From contig JAOTOM010005096.1 in assembly GCA_034440615.1 (NCBI GenBank), forward strand, positions 607,501 to 671,500: a stretch of DNA of 64,000 nt. Reading direction: 5' to 3'. How positions within the stretch are numbered: position 1 is the first letter of the stretch; the number at the start of each line of letters is the position of its first letter. This document shows, in pieces, positions 35,310 through 46,719 of this stretch. The translations under genes were made by a program, and so were the position numbers. A model generated the notes under the pieces. It had not been told where the DNA came from. It did not search any database and saw nothing but the letters and a program-made list of their open reading frames with translations. Source of the stretch: Ashinkailepas kermadecensis. Lineage: Eukaryota > Arthropoda > Thecostraca > Neolepadidae.

Positions 35310-35530
35310 GCCATGCCACACACAGATCATACCATGGCTACCTATGCCACACAGACCATACCATGGCCACCTATACCACACAGACCATACCATGGCCACC
35401 TATACCACACAGATCATACCATGGCCACCTATACCACACAGACCATACCATGGCCACCTATACCACACAGACCATACCATGGCCACCTATACCACACAGA
35501 TCATACCATGGCCACCCATACCACACAGAC
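35310..35530. repeat. 29-bp minisatellite
   Basis: CCATGGCCACCTATACCACA plus CAGACCATA recurs every 29 bp (CCATGGCC at 35361 and 35390) for about seven units. NcoI-type CCATGG is present in each unit. Confidence 0.96.
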
Positions 35531-35705
35531 CATACCACGACTAACTACCACACAGATCGCACCACGACTACCTACCACGCATACCATACTACGACTACCT
35601 ACCACGCATACCATACCACGATTACCTACCACACAGACCATACCACGACTACCTACCACACAAACTGTACCACTACTACCTACCACACAGACCATGCCAC
35701 GAAGA
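35531..35705. repeat. 27-bp minisatellite derived from the 29-bp array
   Basis: ACGACTACCTACCACGCATA plus CCATACC recurs every 27 bp (35564, 35591, 35618). The ACCACACAGACCATACCA core is shared with the array just upstream, so one array switched unit length. Confidence 0.93.
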
Positions 35706-35954
35706 TTCACTGTACTTTGTAAGAAAATCAGGTAATTTCTACCGTCGTCACAACAGTCTTCTGACTTCCTCCTCCACGAGAGGGAGGAATATGTGTTCCC
35801 TAGACAAAGCTGAAGGAAAGGGATTTCCCCCGAACTTTGACGTAGGCTGCAGTACCCTTTATTACCAATACCAGGCGCCGTTATGGGGTGCTAGAAGAAC
35901 GAAGTGCAGGAAGAATGGCCATAGGGCACCTCTGCTCCAGGCACAGCATCGGAC

Positions 35955-36705
35955 ACCACACCGTGACAGGATAGGGATGGTGAACGAGCGAGGGCAGAAT
36001 AATAGGGCTCTTCTGCCGCAGGCACGGTATGGTGGAAGGGTGGTGGTGAGCGAGGGCGTTCACCATCCCTATCCTGTTACAGTGTGGTGGTGTCCGCAGG
36101 CACGGTATCGGCCACCACACCGTGACAGGATATGGATGGTGAACGAGCGAGGGCAGAATAATAGGGCTCTTCTGCCGCAGGCACGGTATCGGCCACCACA
36201 CCGTGACAGGATATGGATGGTGAACGAGCGAGGGCAGAATAATAGGGCTCCTCTGCTGCAGGCACGGTATCGGCCACCACACCGTGACAGGATATGGATG
36301 GTGAACGAGCGAGGGCAGAATAATAGGGCTCCTCTGCCGCAGGCACGGTATCGGCCACCACACCGTGACAGGATATGGATGGTGAACGAGCGAGGGCAGA
36401 ATAATAGGGCTCCTCTGCCGCAGGCACGGTATCGGACACCACCACACCGTGACAGGATATGGATGGTGAACGAGCAAGGGCAGAATAATTGGGCTCCTCT
36501 GCCGCAGGCACGGTATCGGACACCACCACACCGTGACAGGATATGGATGGTGGACGAGCGAGGGCAGAATAATAGGGCTCCTCTGCTGCAGGCACGGTAT
36601 CGGCCACCACACCGTGACAGGATATGGATGGTGGACGAGCGAGGGCAGAATAATAGGGCTCCTCTGCTGCAGGCACGGTATCAGACACCACACCGTGACA
36701 GGATA
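35955..36705. repeat. 81-bp minisatellite, about nine units, open on both strands
   Basis: GCAGGCACGGTATCGG recurs at 81-bp intervals (36096, 36177 and on) with CCACACCGTGACAGGATATG and CGAGCGAGGGCAGAATAATA in each unit. The period equals 27 codons, so stop-free frames persist for 332 codons on + and 289 and 229 codons on -. Frames open on both strands with no non-repeat domain argue against coding. Two copies contain an extra CAC in CACCACCACACCG. Confidence 0.96.
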
Positions 36706-37377
36706 TTTGTGCACTCCGCAACTGCGCTTCTTTGGAGCCCAATAAGACATACTTCATTGCATCCAATTTTCGCGAAGTGCAGGAGCTAAAAAATAAAGAA
36801 AATACATTTCAACGATTCGTCCCGGTACATTCAAGCTTGATAGTCGTGCTCGATATGAGGCAGGGGAGGTCAATTGCGGTGCTTTCAAGTTCGGCCTGCG
36901 TGCAGCTTCGAAAAAGCGATCCGCTTCAGCCGAAATTTGCTGCAATCTTGTCGAAATTCAGCCTATTCGCTGAATATGGTGCACATATCTCGGACTTAAA
37001 TGCACCATGCCAAATTGTGGGATTGGCACAGGTGCCACGCTATGTCACGGCATCGTTTACCTCACAACATTCCCGTTTAGTTTATGCTACATGCAACCGT
37101 GCAGCGCGGCACCCTCCACTGGGCTGACAGCAGTCATGCGGTTCCCCAGCTTCGGAAGCGCAGGTCACGTTTCATGACGGCATGACCACATGACCGGCGG
37201 ATGGCTGGCCTTTAGTTGAAGCCGGCTGGACCGGCTCCGGCGGGGTTCCACCACAGACCACCTTTGAAAGCAAAATTTGCGCGTTCTTTAGATAGAATGC
37301 TGAGGTATAAACTGCTGAAAGTTAAAATTAAAGTACCACGTCTAATTCTGAGACAAGGAATTCAGAGTTCGAACAGC
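36706..37377. other. Unique spacer, nothing recognised
   Basis: Mixed-composition sequence up to the TSD of the large hAT-like element. A 131-codon frame (36732-37127) has no recognised domain. Confidence 0.35.
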
Positions 37378-37599
37378 ATAACAAGCAAGGGCGTCGCCAC
37401 CGGGGGGCAGGGGGGGCAGTCGCCCCCCTGCCGTGAAACAGGGGGCGCCGCCCCCTGAAATTTGAGGAGGCCCCTATCCGCAAATGCACAGCAAAAAAGG
37501 TGAGCAAGGAGGCCGACGGGACAGAATATCATGCTGTCAATGAGGCCTCAAAACTGACGAGGCCACCAGGATATATAATCAGGTCTCTATAAGAGACGT

Positions 37600-39500
37600 A
37601 GAACACAGATTGGGAGGAGGCCCCCAGGAGGAAAAGGAGGCCCCATGACGAAAAGGAGGCCTCAAGACGTAGAACAGAGATTGGGAGGAGGCCCCCAGGA
37701 GGAAAAGGAGGCCCCATGACGAAAAGCAGGCCTCAAGACGTAGAACAGAGATTGGGAGGAGGCCCCCAGGACGAAAAGGAGGCCCCCGGGACGAAAAGGA
37801 GGCCCCCAGGACGAAAAATAGGCCCCAAGACGTAGAACAGAGATTGGGAGGAGGCCCCCAGGACGAAAAGGAGGCCTCAAGACGTAGAACAGAGATTGGG
37901 AGGAGGCCCCCAGGACGAAAAGGAGGCCCCCGGGACGAAAAAGAGGCCCCCAGGACGAAAAAGAGGCCCCAAGACGTAGAACAGAGATTGGGAGGAGGCC
38001 CTCATGACGAAAGGGAGGCCTCAAGACGTAGAACAGAGATTGGGAGGAGGCTCCCAGGACGAAAAGGAGACCCCATGACGAAAAGGATGCACCCAAGGAC
38101 GAAAAGGAGGCCCCAAGACGTAGAACAGAGATTGGAAGGAGGCCCCCAGGACGAAAAGGAGGCCCCCAGGACGAAAAGGAGGCCCCAGGACGAAAAGGAG
38201 GCACCAAGACGTAGAACAGAGATTGGGAGGAGGCCCTCATGACGAAAAGGAGACCCCAGGACGAAAAGGATGCACCCAAGGACGAAAAGGAGACCCCAAG
38301 ACGCAGAACAGAGATTGGGAGGAGGCCCCCAGGACGAAAAGGAGGCCCCCGGGACGAAAAGGAGGCCCCAGGACGAAAAGGAAGGCACCAAGACGTAGAA
38401 CAGAGATTGGGAGGAGGCCCCCAGGACGAAAAGGAGGCCCCCAGGACGAAAAGGAAGCTCCCAGGACGAAAACGAGGCCCCCAGGACGAAAGACGCAGTC
38501 CATGCGCCCCTACACTTCAACAATCAACCAACCAACCCCAGGACGAAAAGGATGCAGCAAAGGACGAAAAGGATGCCCCAAAGACGTAGAACAGAGATTG
38601 GGATGAGGTCCCCAGGACGAAAAGGAGGCCCCCAGGACGAAAAGGAGGCCCCCAGGACGAAAAGGATGCCCCTAAAACGTAGAACAGAGATTGTGAGGTG
38701 GCCCCCAGGACGAAAAGGATGCCCCATAACGCAAAGGAAGCCCCCAAGACGTAGAACAGAGATTGGGAGGAGGCCCCCAGGACGAAAAGGAGGCCCCCGG
38801 GACGAAAATGAGGCCCCAGGACGAAAAGGAGGCCCCAGGACGAAAAGGAAGGCACCAGGACGAAAAGGAAGGCACCAAGACGTAGAACAGAGATTGGGAC
38901 GAGGCCCCCAGGACGAAAGGAGGCCCCCAGGACGAAAAGGAGGCCCCCAGGACGAAAAGGAGGCCCCCAGGACGAAAAGGAAGCTCCCAGGACGAAAAGG
39001 AGGCCCCCAGGACGAAAGACGCAGTCCATGCGCCCCTGCACTCCAGCAATTAACCAACCAACCCCAGGACGAAAAGGATGCACCAAAGGACGAAAAGGAT
39101 GCCCCAAAGACGTAGAACAGAGATTGGGATGAGGTCCCCAGGACGAAAAGGAGGCCCCCAGGACGACAAGGAGGCCCCCAGGACGAAAAGGAGGCCCCCA
39201 GGACGGAAAGGAGGCCCCCAGGACGAAAAGGAGGCCCCATAACGCAAAGGAAGCCCCCAAGACGTAGAACAGAGATTGTGAGGTGGCCCCCAGGACGAAA
39301 AGGATGCCCCATAACGCAAGGATGCCCCAACACGTAGAACAGAGATTGGGAGGAGGCCCCCAGGACTAAAAGGAGGCCCCAGGACGAAAAGGAAGCCCCT
39401 AGAACGAAAAGGATGCACCCAAGGACGAAAAGGACGTAGGACTAGACGTAGAACAGAGAACAGATTTGGAAGGTAGCCCCCAGGACGAAAAGGAGGCCCC
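37600..39500. repeat. 20-bp minisatellite (GGAGGCCCCCAGGACGAAAA) with higher-order structure
   Basis: Dense copies of the 20-mer alternate with a second module ACGTAGAACAGAGATTGGGA. A longer 526-bp higher-order unit is visible because the landmark AGACGCAGTCCATGCGCCCC occurs at 38491 and 39017. The array occupies one end of the complete hAT-like element and is absent from the truncated left copy. Frames up to 269 codons on both strands are artefacts. Confidence 0.95.
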
Positions 39501-40005
39501 AGGACGAAATGGAGACCCCAGCACGAAAAGGAGGCCCTCGGGACGGAAAGGATGCCACCGAGACGGGCAAGAAGCCACCCAGGTTAGACGAAAAGGCTTC
39601 CGATGGGTGGCAGGATATTCTTAAGTTGGAAAACGAGGCCCCCAAGACGGAAGATGCCCCTGCAATATAAAATTAAGACCTGATAGGGGAGACTTCTCCG
39701 GACGCAATAGGGGCCCCAAGACGGGTAGGAAGGTTTCCGCAGGAATGAGAGAAGGCCACCGAGACCAGCCAGATGAGGCCCATATTTTGGAAGAGGAGGA
39801 ACCTGGAAGAGAAGATCTAGGACTAGGACGCAAAAGCACACTGCTAAGAGGATAATGAGGCTCCAGACACAGATGAGGAGGCCCCCATGACGTGAGAGGA
39901 GGCCCCTAATTTGAAAAAGGAGTCACCTAGGAGAGGGTAGGAGTCACCAGAAATCAAGAGTGTCAAAAATGGCACGGAGGAAACCAGGATTGCAAAAGAG
40001 GCTCC

Positions 40006-43000
40006 AACACCGGAAAGGAGGCCCCAGAATATGAGAGGAGGCCCAAAGACGGAAAAGGAAGGAAGATATAGATGAGGTTTCGGAGACGCAAAAGCAGGCC
40101 CCAAACGGGTGAGGTTCCACCGAGATAGAAAAGGATGATCCAGAGACGTGGCAGGAGGCACCTAATTCGGAAGAGAACGACACAAGATTGGAAACGAGAC
40201 CCGATGATGAACGAGGAGGCCCCTAAAATAGGAGAGAAAGGCCATTGGATAAGAGAGATGGCTCCCAAGCGGAAAAGAAGGCTCGAAGACGGCTAAGAAG
40301 GTCCCCGGGAAATAACAAGGCCACTAAGATAGGAAAGGTTGCCAGTAATTTAGCAGAGGCGGCGCCTGAGAGAGAAGAGGAGTCCACCAGGAGATAAGAG
40401 ACCACCCCTAAGATGGGTAAAGATCGAATCCAGAGCGCAGAGCAGGAGAACGCAGAGCAGGAGGCCCCCAAGGCGTGAGAGGAGGCCCCTAATTTGAAAA
40501 AGAAGGCCTCTAGAAGAGAAATGAGGCACCTGCCGGACTCGGGAAGGAGTAGGTCTCTAGGACCAAATGAGGTCCCGAAGCCCGGAAAGAGTTCCCAGGA
40601 AATGAGAGGAGGCCCTTAAGATGGGAGTGATAGCAGGTATGGAAGGAGGTGAGGTTTCCAAAATTGAAGATCCCTCAAAACGGGTAAGGCTTTGCCAGGA
40701 TAAAGGAGGAGGCACACGAGGCGTGGCAAGAGGCCCCTAATTTGGCAGAAAATGCCCCTCGAAGATGAGAGGAAGCCCCATGCCATGTTAAAGGGGCCCC
40801 AGAATGCAAGAGGCCCTCCAAGACGGGAGAGGAGGACCATTGAATATGGAGGAGGGTAGGACACACAAGGAGACATCGAAAACCGGTAAAAAGGCTCTAG
40901 GAAATGATACGACGCGACAGGAGGCCTATAATTTGCAAGAAGAACCACCTAAGAAATAGTAAAAGTCGAGTCTGGGTATTTTAAAATCACGATATGGGCC
41001 CCAAAAGATCCCGCCGGGGCCCCCGCAAATTACGCTGAGCATGGGGTACCGAAAATTCACGCCCGGACCACGAAAATCATGCCAGGGGCACAACAGGTCG
41101 TACCGTGCCCCAAAAGTCTCATTGGGACCAAAACAAATGACGCCGGAGCAACGAAGAACAATCCGGACATGAATAATCACTCTGTGGGCCCAACAATGAC
41201 GCCAAAAGCCTCCAAAACGCATCGGACCCCCAAAAGTGTCGAGGCCGCTATAGCTCGCGCTAGGGATCCAAGAAAATGACGTCAGGGCCCAAAAGATCAC
41301 ATTGGACCCAAAAAAGTCGCGTCGCAGCCCTTGAAAATCACACTGGAGGCCCAGAAGGTCGCGCCGGGGCCCCATAAGTTGCAGCTGTCCCCAAAATCAA
41401 TTTCAATCGGAATGTCACTCTGGGACGGAAAAAAAAACTCCTTCAGTGGCCGCAGTGCTATATCAAAGGGGCAAATGCCCCCTCCATCCTGAGAGGGATA
41501 AGCTCCCAAGAATCGTGTCGGGGGCCTCAAAAATCGCGCTGGGGCCACCAAAATTCGCTTCGGTCCACCAGAATTCGCGTATGGGTCTCCAAATGAATAC
41601 GGCGAGCCCCGGAAAACTCGCTCCGAGGCCCGAAAAATTGCGACAGGAACCGCCAAAATCGCGTTGGGGCCACAGCTAAATACAACGCATCGCACAAACT
41701 CGAACCGGGCCCCCCAAATATCGCGCTTGGGACCCACAATTCCCATCGGTAGTCCCGTCGAGGCTCTACAAAATTGCCGTCTAGGGCCACACGTAAGCAC
41801 AGTGTGACCACAAACACAAACACAAATCAAGCTGGAGCCCTCCAAAATAAGGATGGATTCCAACAACTAAATGCCCAGGTAAAAAAAATGACTCTGGAGC
41901 ACCGAACATATTATCAGATGCCTTCACAAATTGCGTACGGCACCGAAAAACAAACCGGATCTCGAACAATCGAGGTGGGATACAAAAACATGGCGCCAAG
42001 TGTTCGAGAAATCAGGCCGGGATTCGGACTTTAAAAAAATCAGAAAAGTTTCACAAAATCGTATTGAGCCCAGAAACCTGGGGTTGGGTCTCCGGAACCA
42101 CGCGCCTGGGTGCGATAAGCCACTCTGGGACCTATAAACATCGTACCGAAGCCCCAAAATTGTACTTGGGCCCCACAAGTGTGCGTCAGAAGCCCAAAAT
42201 ATACACATCGGGACCCTAAGAGCACACCGTTGCCAGAAAGTACAACTAACCCTCCAAAGCGCACAGTCTCACAAAAAGCGACAGGGCCTTAACACAAGCG
42301 TTGCAGCCATAAATATACATACCGGGAGGTCTAAAAAATACACCGGAAGCTCTCAAGGCACACAGGGGTCATGATAACGCACAATAGCCTGAAAAGGTGG
42401 CTGGGGCCGCAAAAGGCAACATGGTTCCAAAACAAACAAAAAGACCGGCGCTAAATAAACACATCGGGATCTTCGAAAACGCCCTGACACGTCAAAATCC
42501 TCGGTGTACAAAAAATTCAACAAACCCTAAAACGAGCAGGGGGTTCGAAAATGCTTTAGGCCCCTAACAAAAATGGATTGGAGCCATAATACACAATCAT
42601 AGACCAAGAAAGACGCAACGGGTAAAACAAAACGCCGAGGCTTGGCCTCGGTTCGGTATCCAATCTGGGAGGATAGCAGCAAAGATATGAAGTGCATCAA
42701 AGCTCAGCGGAAACCGCATTTCATAGCTACCAGAAAATGTGGGAAGTAGGAAACTAATGATCGAATTTAATCAATTGACTTTTCGAAGCGAACGCCCATG
42801 CGAATCATTCCATCACGCCAAATATGGTGCAAGTCTATCATGTGGCAGCAATTAGCAAAACGCAGAAGGCCAAGCAGAAACCATAGCATCGCACGAAGTG
42901 TGGCGAATGCACCGAATACGAAAAATGGGTGTGCACGTGCACTGACGTTGCCGTCGTGGCGACCGGGTGCTATGAACTGCAATGCCTGAAATTGTAAAAT

Positions 43001-45171
43001 TTTGTAGTTTAAAGTGGTGGGTAATACATTTTACTTTGAAGTTATGGGCCTAATACATCTTCTAAACCCTGCTCGTTTTAGGGCTTTGTTGCGTTTTTTT
43101 TTGTGCACCGAGTATTTTTTACGTGTCGGGGCGTTTTCGAAGATCCCGATGTGTTTATTTAGCTCCCGGTCGTTTTGTACGTTTTGGAACCATGTTGCCT
43201 TTCGTGGCCCCAGCCTCCTTTCCAGGCCCTTGTGCGTTCTCATGGCCCCTGTGCGCCTTGCGAGCTTGCAGTGTATTTTTCTTAGAGCTCCCGGTATGTT
43301 TATTTAGGGCTGCAACGCATGTTTTAAGGCCCTATCGCTTTTTGGGAGACTTTTGTGCGCTTTGGAGGGTTAGTTGTACTTTCTGGCAACGTTGTACTCT
43401 TAGGGTCCCGCTGTGTATATCTGGGGCTTCTGACACACATTTGTGGGGCCCCAGTATGATTTTGGGGCTTCGGTGCGATTTTTTCTGGGTCCCAGCGCGA
43501 CTTATCGCGCCCAGGCACGTGGTTCCGGAGACCCAACGCCAGCTTTCTGGGCTCAACGCGATTTTTGTGGATCTTTTCTGTTTTTTTATTAAAAGTCCGA
43601 ATCCCGGCCTCATTTTTCGAACCTCTGACGCCATGTATCCCACCTCGATTTTTTCGAGATCCGGCATGCTTTTCGAAGTCATACGCAATTTTTGAAGGCA
43701 TCTTGAAAAAAATGTTCGGTGCAACAGAGCCATTTTCCTGACCCTGACATTTATTTGCTGGAATCTCTCCTTTTTTTGGAGGGTTCCAGCTTGTTTTTTT
43801 GGGATACCGATCCGGGTTTGTGGTATAGGTGTAATTTCAGCAGTGTGAGGTAACTTATCAAGGGATACCAAAAGAAAACCTTAGAACTGAGTGGTGGAGT
43901 TAGGGTTGAAATCCGACCAATCAGAAACCATAGTGGTAGATTAGGCCCCTCCACAGGACAATTTAGTTGATGACTAATTATATTATTTCGAAATGTACCC
44001 TTTGAAAAAATAGCGGTCGAAATCCAAGGACTTTTTAATGGGCGTAGGTGGCCTCCCCCCCCCCCCCCTGCAAATCCGTTTCCCCTTCTTGCTTGACGCA
44101 AATATAGGTACTCCACTGGTCCCTCAATAATTTTCCGAAACATACGCCCATGGGGAAAAGCCAACATTGAGGGGACAAATTACCCCTCATAAGCATGCAA
44201 TACAACATCCATGCCCCATATGAAATGGGATGAATGATGTTTTTAAATGCATTTTCTTCCAACAAACTTCTTTTCTGTTATTACAGCCTGCATGCGATGC
44301 GCCCCTAAACCACAATAACTAACTAACTAACTAACAGCCTGCATGATTAGAGCTTCCCAGCTTCCATACCTTCTCAACGTCATTTACAAAACGGCACAGC
44401 ACAGCGAAAACGATGGGCGTGACGGCGTGGAATGTGAAGGCTTGGATTATGTATGTACTGACATTGTTGCATTGTTGCATTGTCATTTATGCATTGGTGT
44501 TCAATGCTTGTTCTTGCCGTGAATTTATTCGCTGAGGATATATTTTAGCTCGTGTGACAGTTGCCTTGCAGCCAGCACCAAATGTTATAAAATAAACAAA
44601 TTCCTAAGATGACGCTAAAAAAACTAATGCAATCCACTTCTCGTTGTCACCTTTACGAAATTGTCGTCCTTGGACTAAGAAATGGTCGTTCAAGCTTTAC
44701 TTATGACATCAAGCTGATGGGAATAAATAACAGTAGTGATGAATCTAGCTATATTCAGTTAGATTTGGAGGACTTAAAAGTGGGTTGATCAATGGCAGAT
44801 ATCTGTAAGATATGCTTAGCACCAGTCCCGCCAGCTCGCTGCAATCTAGAGGCCAGCGGGAAGATTCGAGAAAGCATTGAGACGATGGTTTGTTTTGGCA
44901 CTTATGCATTTATCCAAATATTACTTATTTATACCCTGGTATGGCCCAGTTTTCAGCCGAAATGATTAGTGCTATTGCGTTTTGAGTAAATGATGCACCA
45001 TGCCAAGAACAAACAAAAACCAATATGAAATCATGTTCCCCATCCTCGAACCATAGTATAAGAGCCTAAAAACAATATGAGACCCTAACACAATGGAGGC
45101 CCCCTTTCGGGTAACAGGAAGCCCCCTTTCGACCTTGCCCCCCCTGGAAGAATTTCGTGGCGACGCCACTG
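40006..45171 (-). repeat. Right arm of the ~5.16-kb inverted duplication
   Basis: Inverted match to 22664-27813 along its whole length. Landmarks include AATTTCGTGGCGACGCCACT (45151-45170), GGCAGATATCTGTAAGATAT (about 44793) and AACACCGGAAAGGAGGCCCC (about 40006). The two arms are separated by about 12.2 kb. Confidence 0.9.
44295..44333 (+). mobile_element. 39-bp retro-insert (SINE 3' tail) with 12-bp TSD
   Basis: CGATGCGCCCCTAAACCACA followed by an (AACT)n tail, flanked by ACAGCCTGCATG at 44283-44294 and 44334-44345. The left copy of the host element has the uninterrupted empty site (complement of TACAGCCTGCATGAT, about 23529-23545), so this is a real insertion after the two copies diverged. 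ATGCGCCCCTACAC plus a CAACC tail at about 38501 and 39028 look like the same 3' end. Confidence 0.85.
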
Positions 45172-45179
45172 ATAACAAG

Positions 45180-46130
45180 ATAGTTATTATGGTTTCAAAG
45201 GCGTGCTAGGTCACTGAGATGATCTTTTTTAGTATATACACGAGAGTAGAGTCACTTGAACTTCGCCATCGCTCATGGTAATGTGAGTGGCGATGGAGTG
45301 GTTGCCTTACTTCGGTGTATTCTTCCTGAATTATATGAATGTATTGCATGATTCTAGGACATTCTAACTGCATTCCGACTATTTGATATGTCATTTCAAG
45401 TCAAGTATCAGTCAGTTGGTTCAGGTCAAGTAGCACTTCAAAAAGTCAGGCGGTTCTGAACAGACACGCTGTTTATTCCAAATAGCGACACACTCGGCCA
45501 GATACCCAGGCATCGCTAGTTCGAATCTCACCAGTCGCCACACAAGGACACAGGCATGCATCGTAAGCTGGCGATTCATGTCTACCGCTGCCAGCCAATG
45601 CTAAATAATCTGGTGATCGCTACGCGTCACTGATCACCGGAGATCCCTGCGACTTTCCGAGCAGCATAACTTTCCGGCCATATAAACGCGATCCGGGAAG
45701 TCACACTGCTCAATATAATCACTGCTATTCCTATAGTTAGACACCGTGTTCCAGTCTGGAATGCTCCTGTGGAAACTTTTGTGAGTGTGTATGTGTGTAA
45801 AGAATGTCAAGTGAGCAGGATTACTTTCCCGAATTTCGAACTACAAGTGGGATGTAGCGCGAGCTTTCAACACTGGGCTACTGATGACTCTTGGGACAGG
45901 CCACTGGGTGACACTGGTGAGCAATCGTAGTCTTAATAAGGTCTTTTGGCACCCATTATGTTTGATCGGCGCACCTTAAATTGGCCTGCAGCACAACGGG
46001 TCAGCAATCATAATGATATGGAGCATCTCCAACAATGAGATACGAAAGCATCCTTAGTCAATTGCGTGATCCTTCAACGAGTGCTGGGTGAAATCATACC
46101 ATAATCCCTGTGCTGTGTAGGCGTAATTTC
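45180..46130. other. Unique spacer; possible tRNA-like fragment
   Basis: CTAGTTCGAATCTCACCAG at about 45513 resembles a T arm with a B box (GTTCGAATC), preceded by CGGCCAGATACCCAGGC. I could not draw a full cloverleaf; a decayed SINE is possible. Nothing else recognised. Confidence 0.3.
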
Positions 46131-46440
46131 TTCGAAGGGGTGCAGCTGCGAATGTACCTGGAGGGGCACCTAAAATCCATTGATCGGATGGAGGGGTGTA
46201 CTCGAGCACACTGAAGGGGTGCATTTTCCTTTCAGGATGGCGCATTTTCCTTCCACGGGGCTATTCCTCTATAAGGGACGCCTCTGGCTGAAAAATCCGC
46301 ATCCGTTTAGCGCGGGGGATGGGACGGGGTGCACTCGGGCCTTTCCTGAGGGGCGCCTTTTCTCGGCCAAAGGAGCGCCACCTTCCATGGGAGGGGGACA
46401 TTCCTCCAGTGTCCCCCCCCCCCTGTATCCGTCCGTGAAG
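46130..46440. repeat. Degenerate GGGGCGCC-type repeat
   Basis: Irregular GAGGGGCACC, GAAGGGGTGCATTTTCC and GGGGCGCCTTTTCTC motifs at ~25-35 bp. Similar in texture to 14110-14370 and to parts of the large hAT-like element. Confidence 0.45.
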
Positions 46441-46540
46441 GATACCTAGGCGATCGCTCAGTCCACTCATGTCATTAGTTTGCTGACTGCTCGGGGAATC
46501 GATCATCTGCGACAGATTTGCACCGTGACGCGGTACCGAG

Positions 46541-46700
46541 GCGGGCTAGCCTGTCTCGTGCACCGAGGCGCGACACCGAGGCGGGCTGACCTGTCTCGTG
46601 CACCGAGGCGCGACACCGAGGCGGGCTGACCTGTCTCGCGCGTCGTGGCGCGACACCGAGGCGGGCTGGCCTGTCTCGTGCACCGCGGCGCGGCACCACT
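46541..46700. repeat. 40-bp minisatellite, four units
   Basis: CGACACCGAGGCGGGCTG recurs at 46571, 46611 and 46651 (40 bp), each followed by ACCTGTCTCGTGCACCGAGG or variants. Confidence 0.95.
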
Positions 46701-46719
46701 GTCTGATTGACAGGTCGCC

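Larger units (their letters stand above)
37386..45171 (-). mobile_element. Large hAT-like element, complete copy, 7,786 bp, with 8-bp TSD
   Basis: Flanked by the 8-bp direct repeat ATAACAAG at 37378-37385 and 45172-45179. The ends are CAAGGGCGTCGCCAC (37386-37400) and, read inward on the other strand, CAGTGGCGTCGCCAC (from 45171); they differ at positions 3-4. The CA-GGCG start plus 8-bp TSD fits the hAT superfamily. No transposase was found in 7.8 kb. The interior is a 20-bp minisatellite (37600-39500), degenerate GGCC-rich 25-40-bp repeats, a foldback (about 41826-43817) and an AT-rich end (43820-45100). It is therefore a very large non-autonomous element. Strand is assigned only as opposite to the left copy. 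Confidence 0.93.

Noticed and set aside
35791..36789. 332-codon frame with RDRIWMVNERGQNNRA repeats
   Set aside because: 81-bp repeat with a period divisible by 3; the complementary strand is also open; no non-repeat domain at either end.
38517..39333. Frames of 247-269 codons with SSWGPPFRPGG repeats
   Set aside because: Derived from the 20-bp array (60 bp = 20 codons) inside a non-coding transposon; open in several frames.
43123..43695. 190-codon frame conserved between the two large hAT-like copies
   Set aside because: The matching frames in both copies follow from DNA identity. The peptide is a cycle of the degenerate ~27-bp unit and resembles no transposase.
45484..45540. Possible tRNA gene (TAGTTCGAATC motif)
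   Set aside because: The B-box-like motif is present, but the acceptor and D arms do not pair; at most a SINE fragment.
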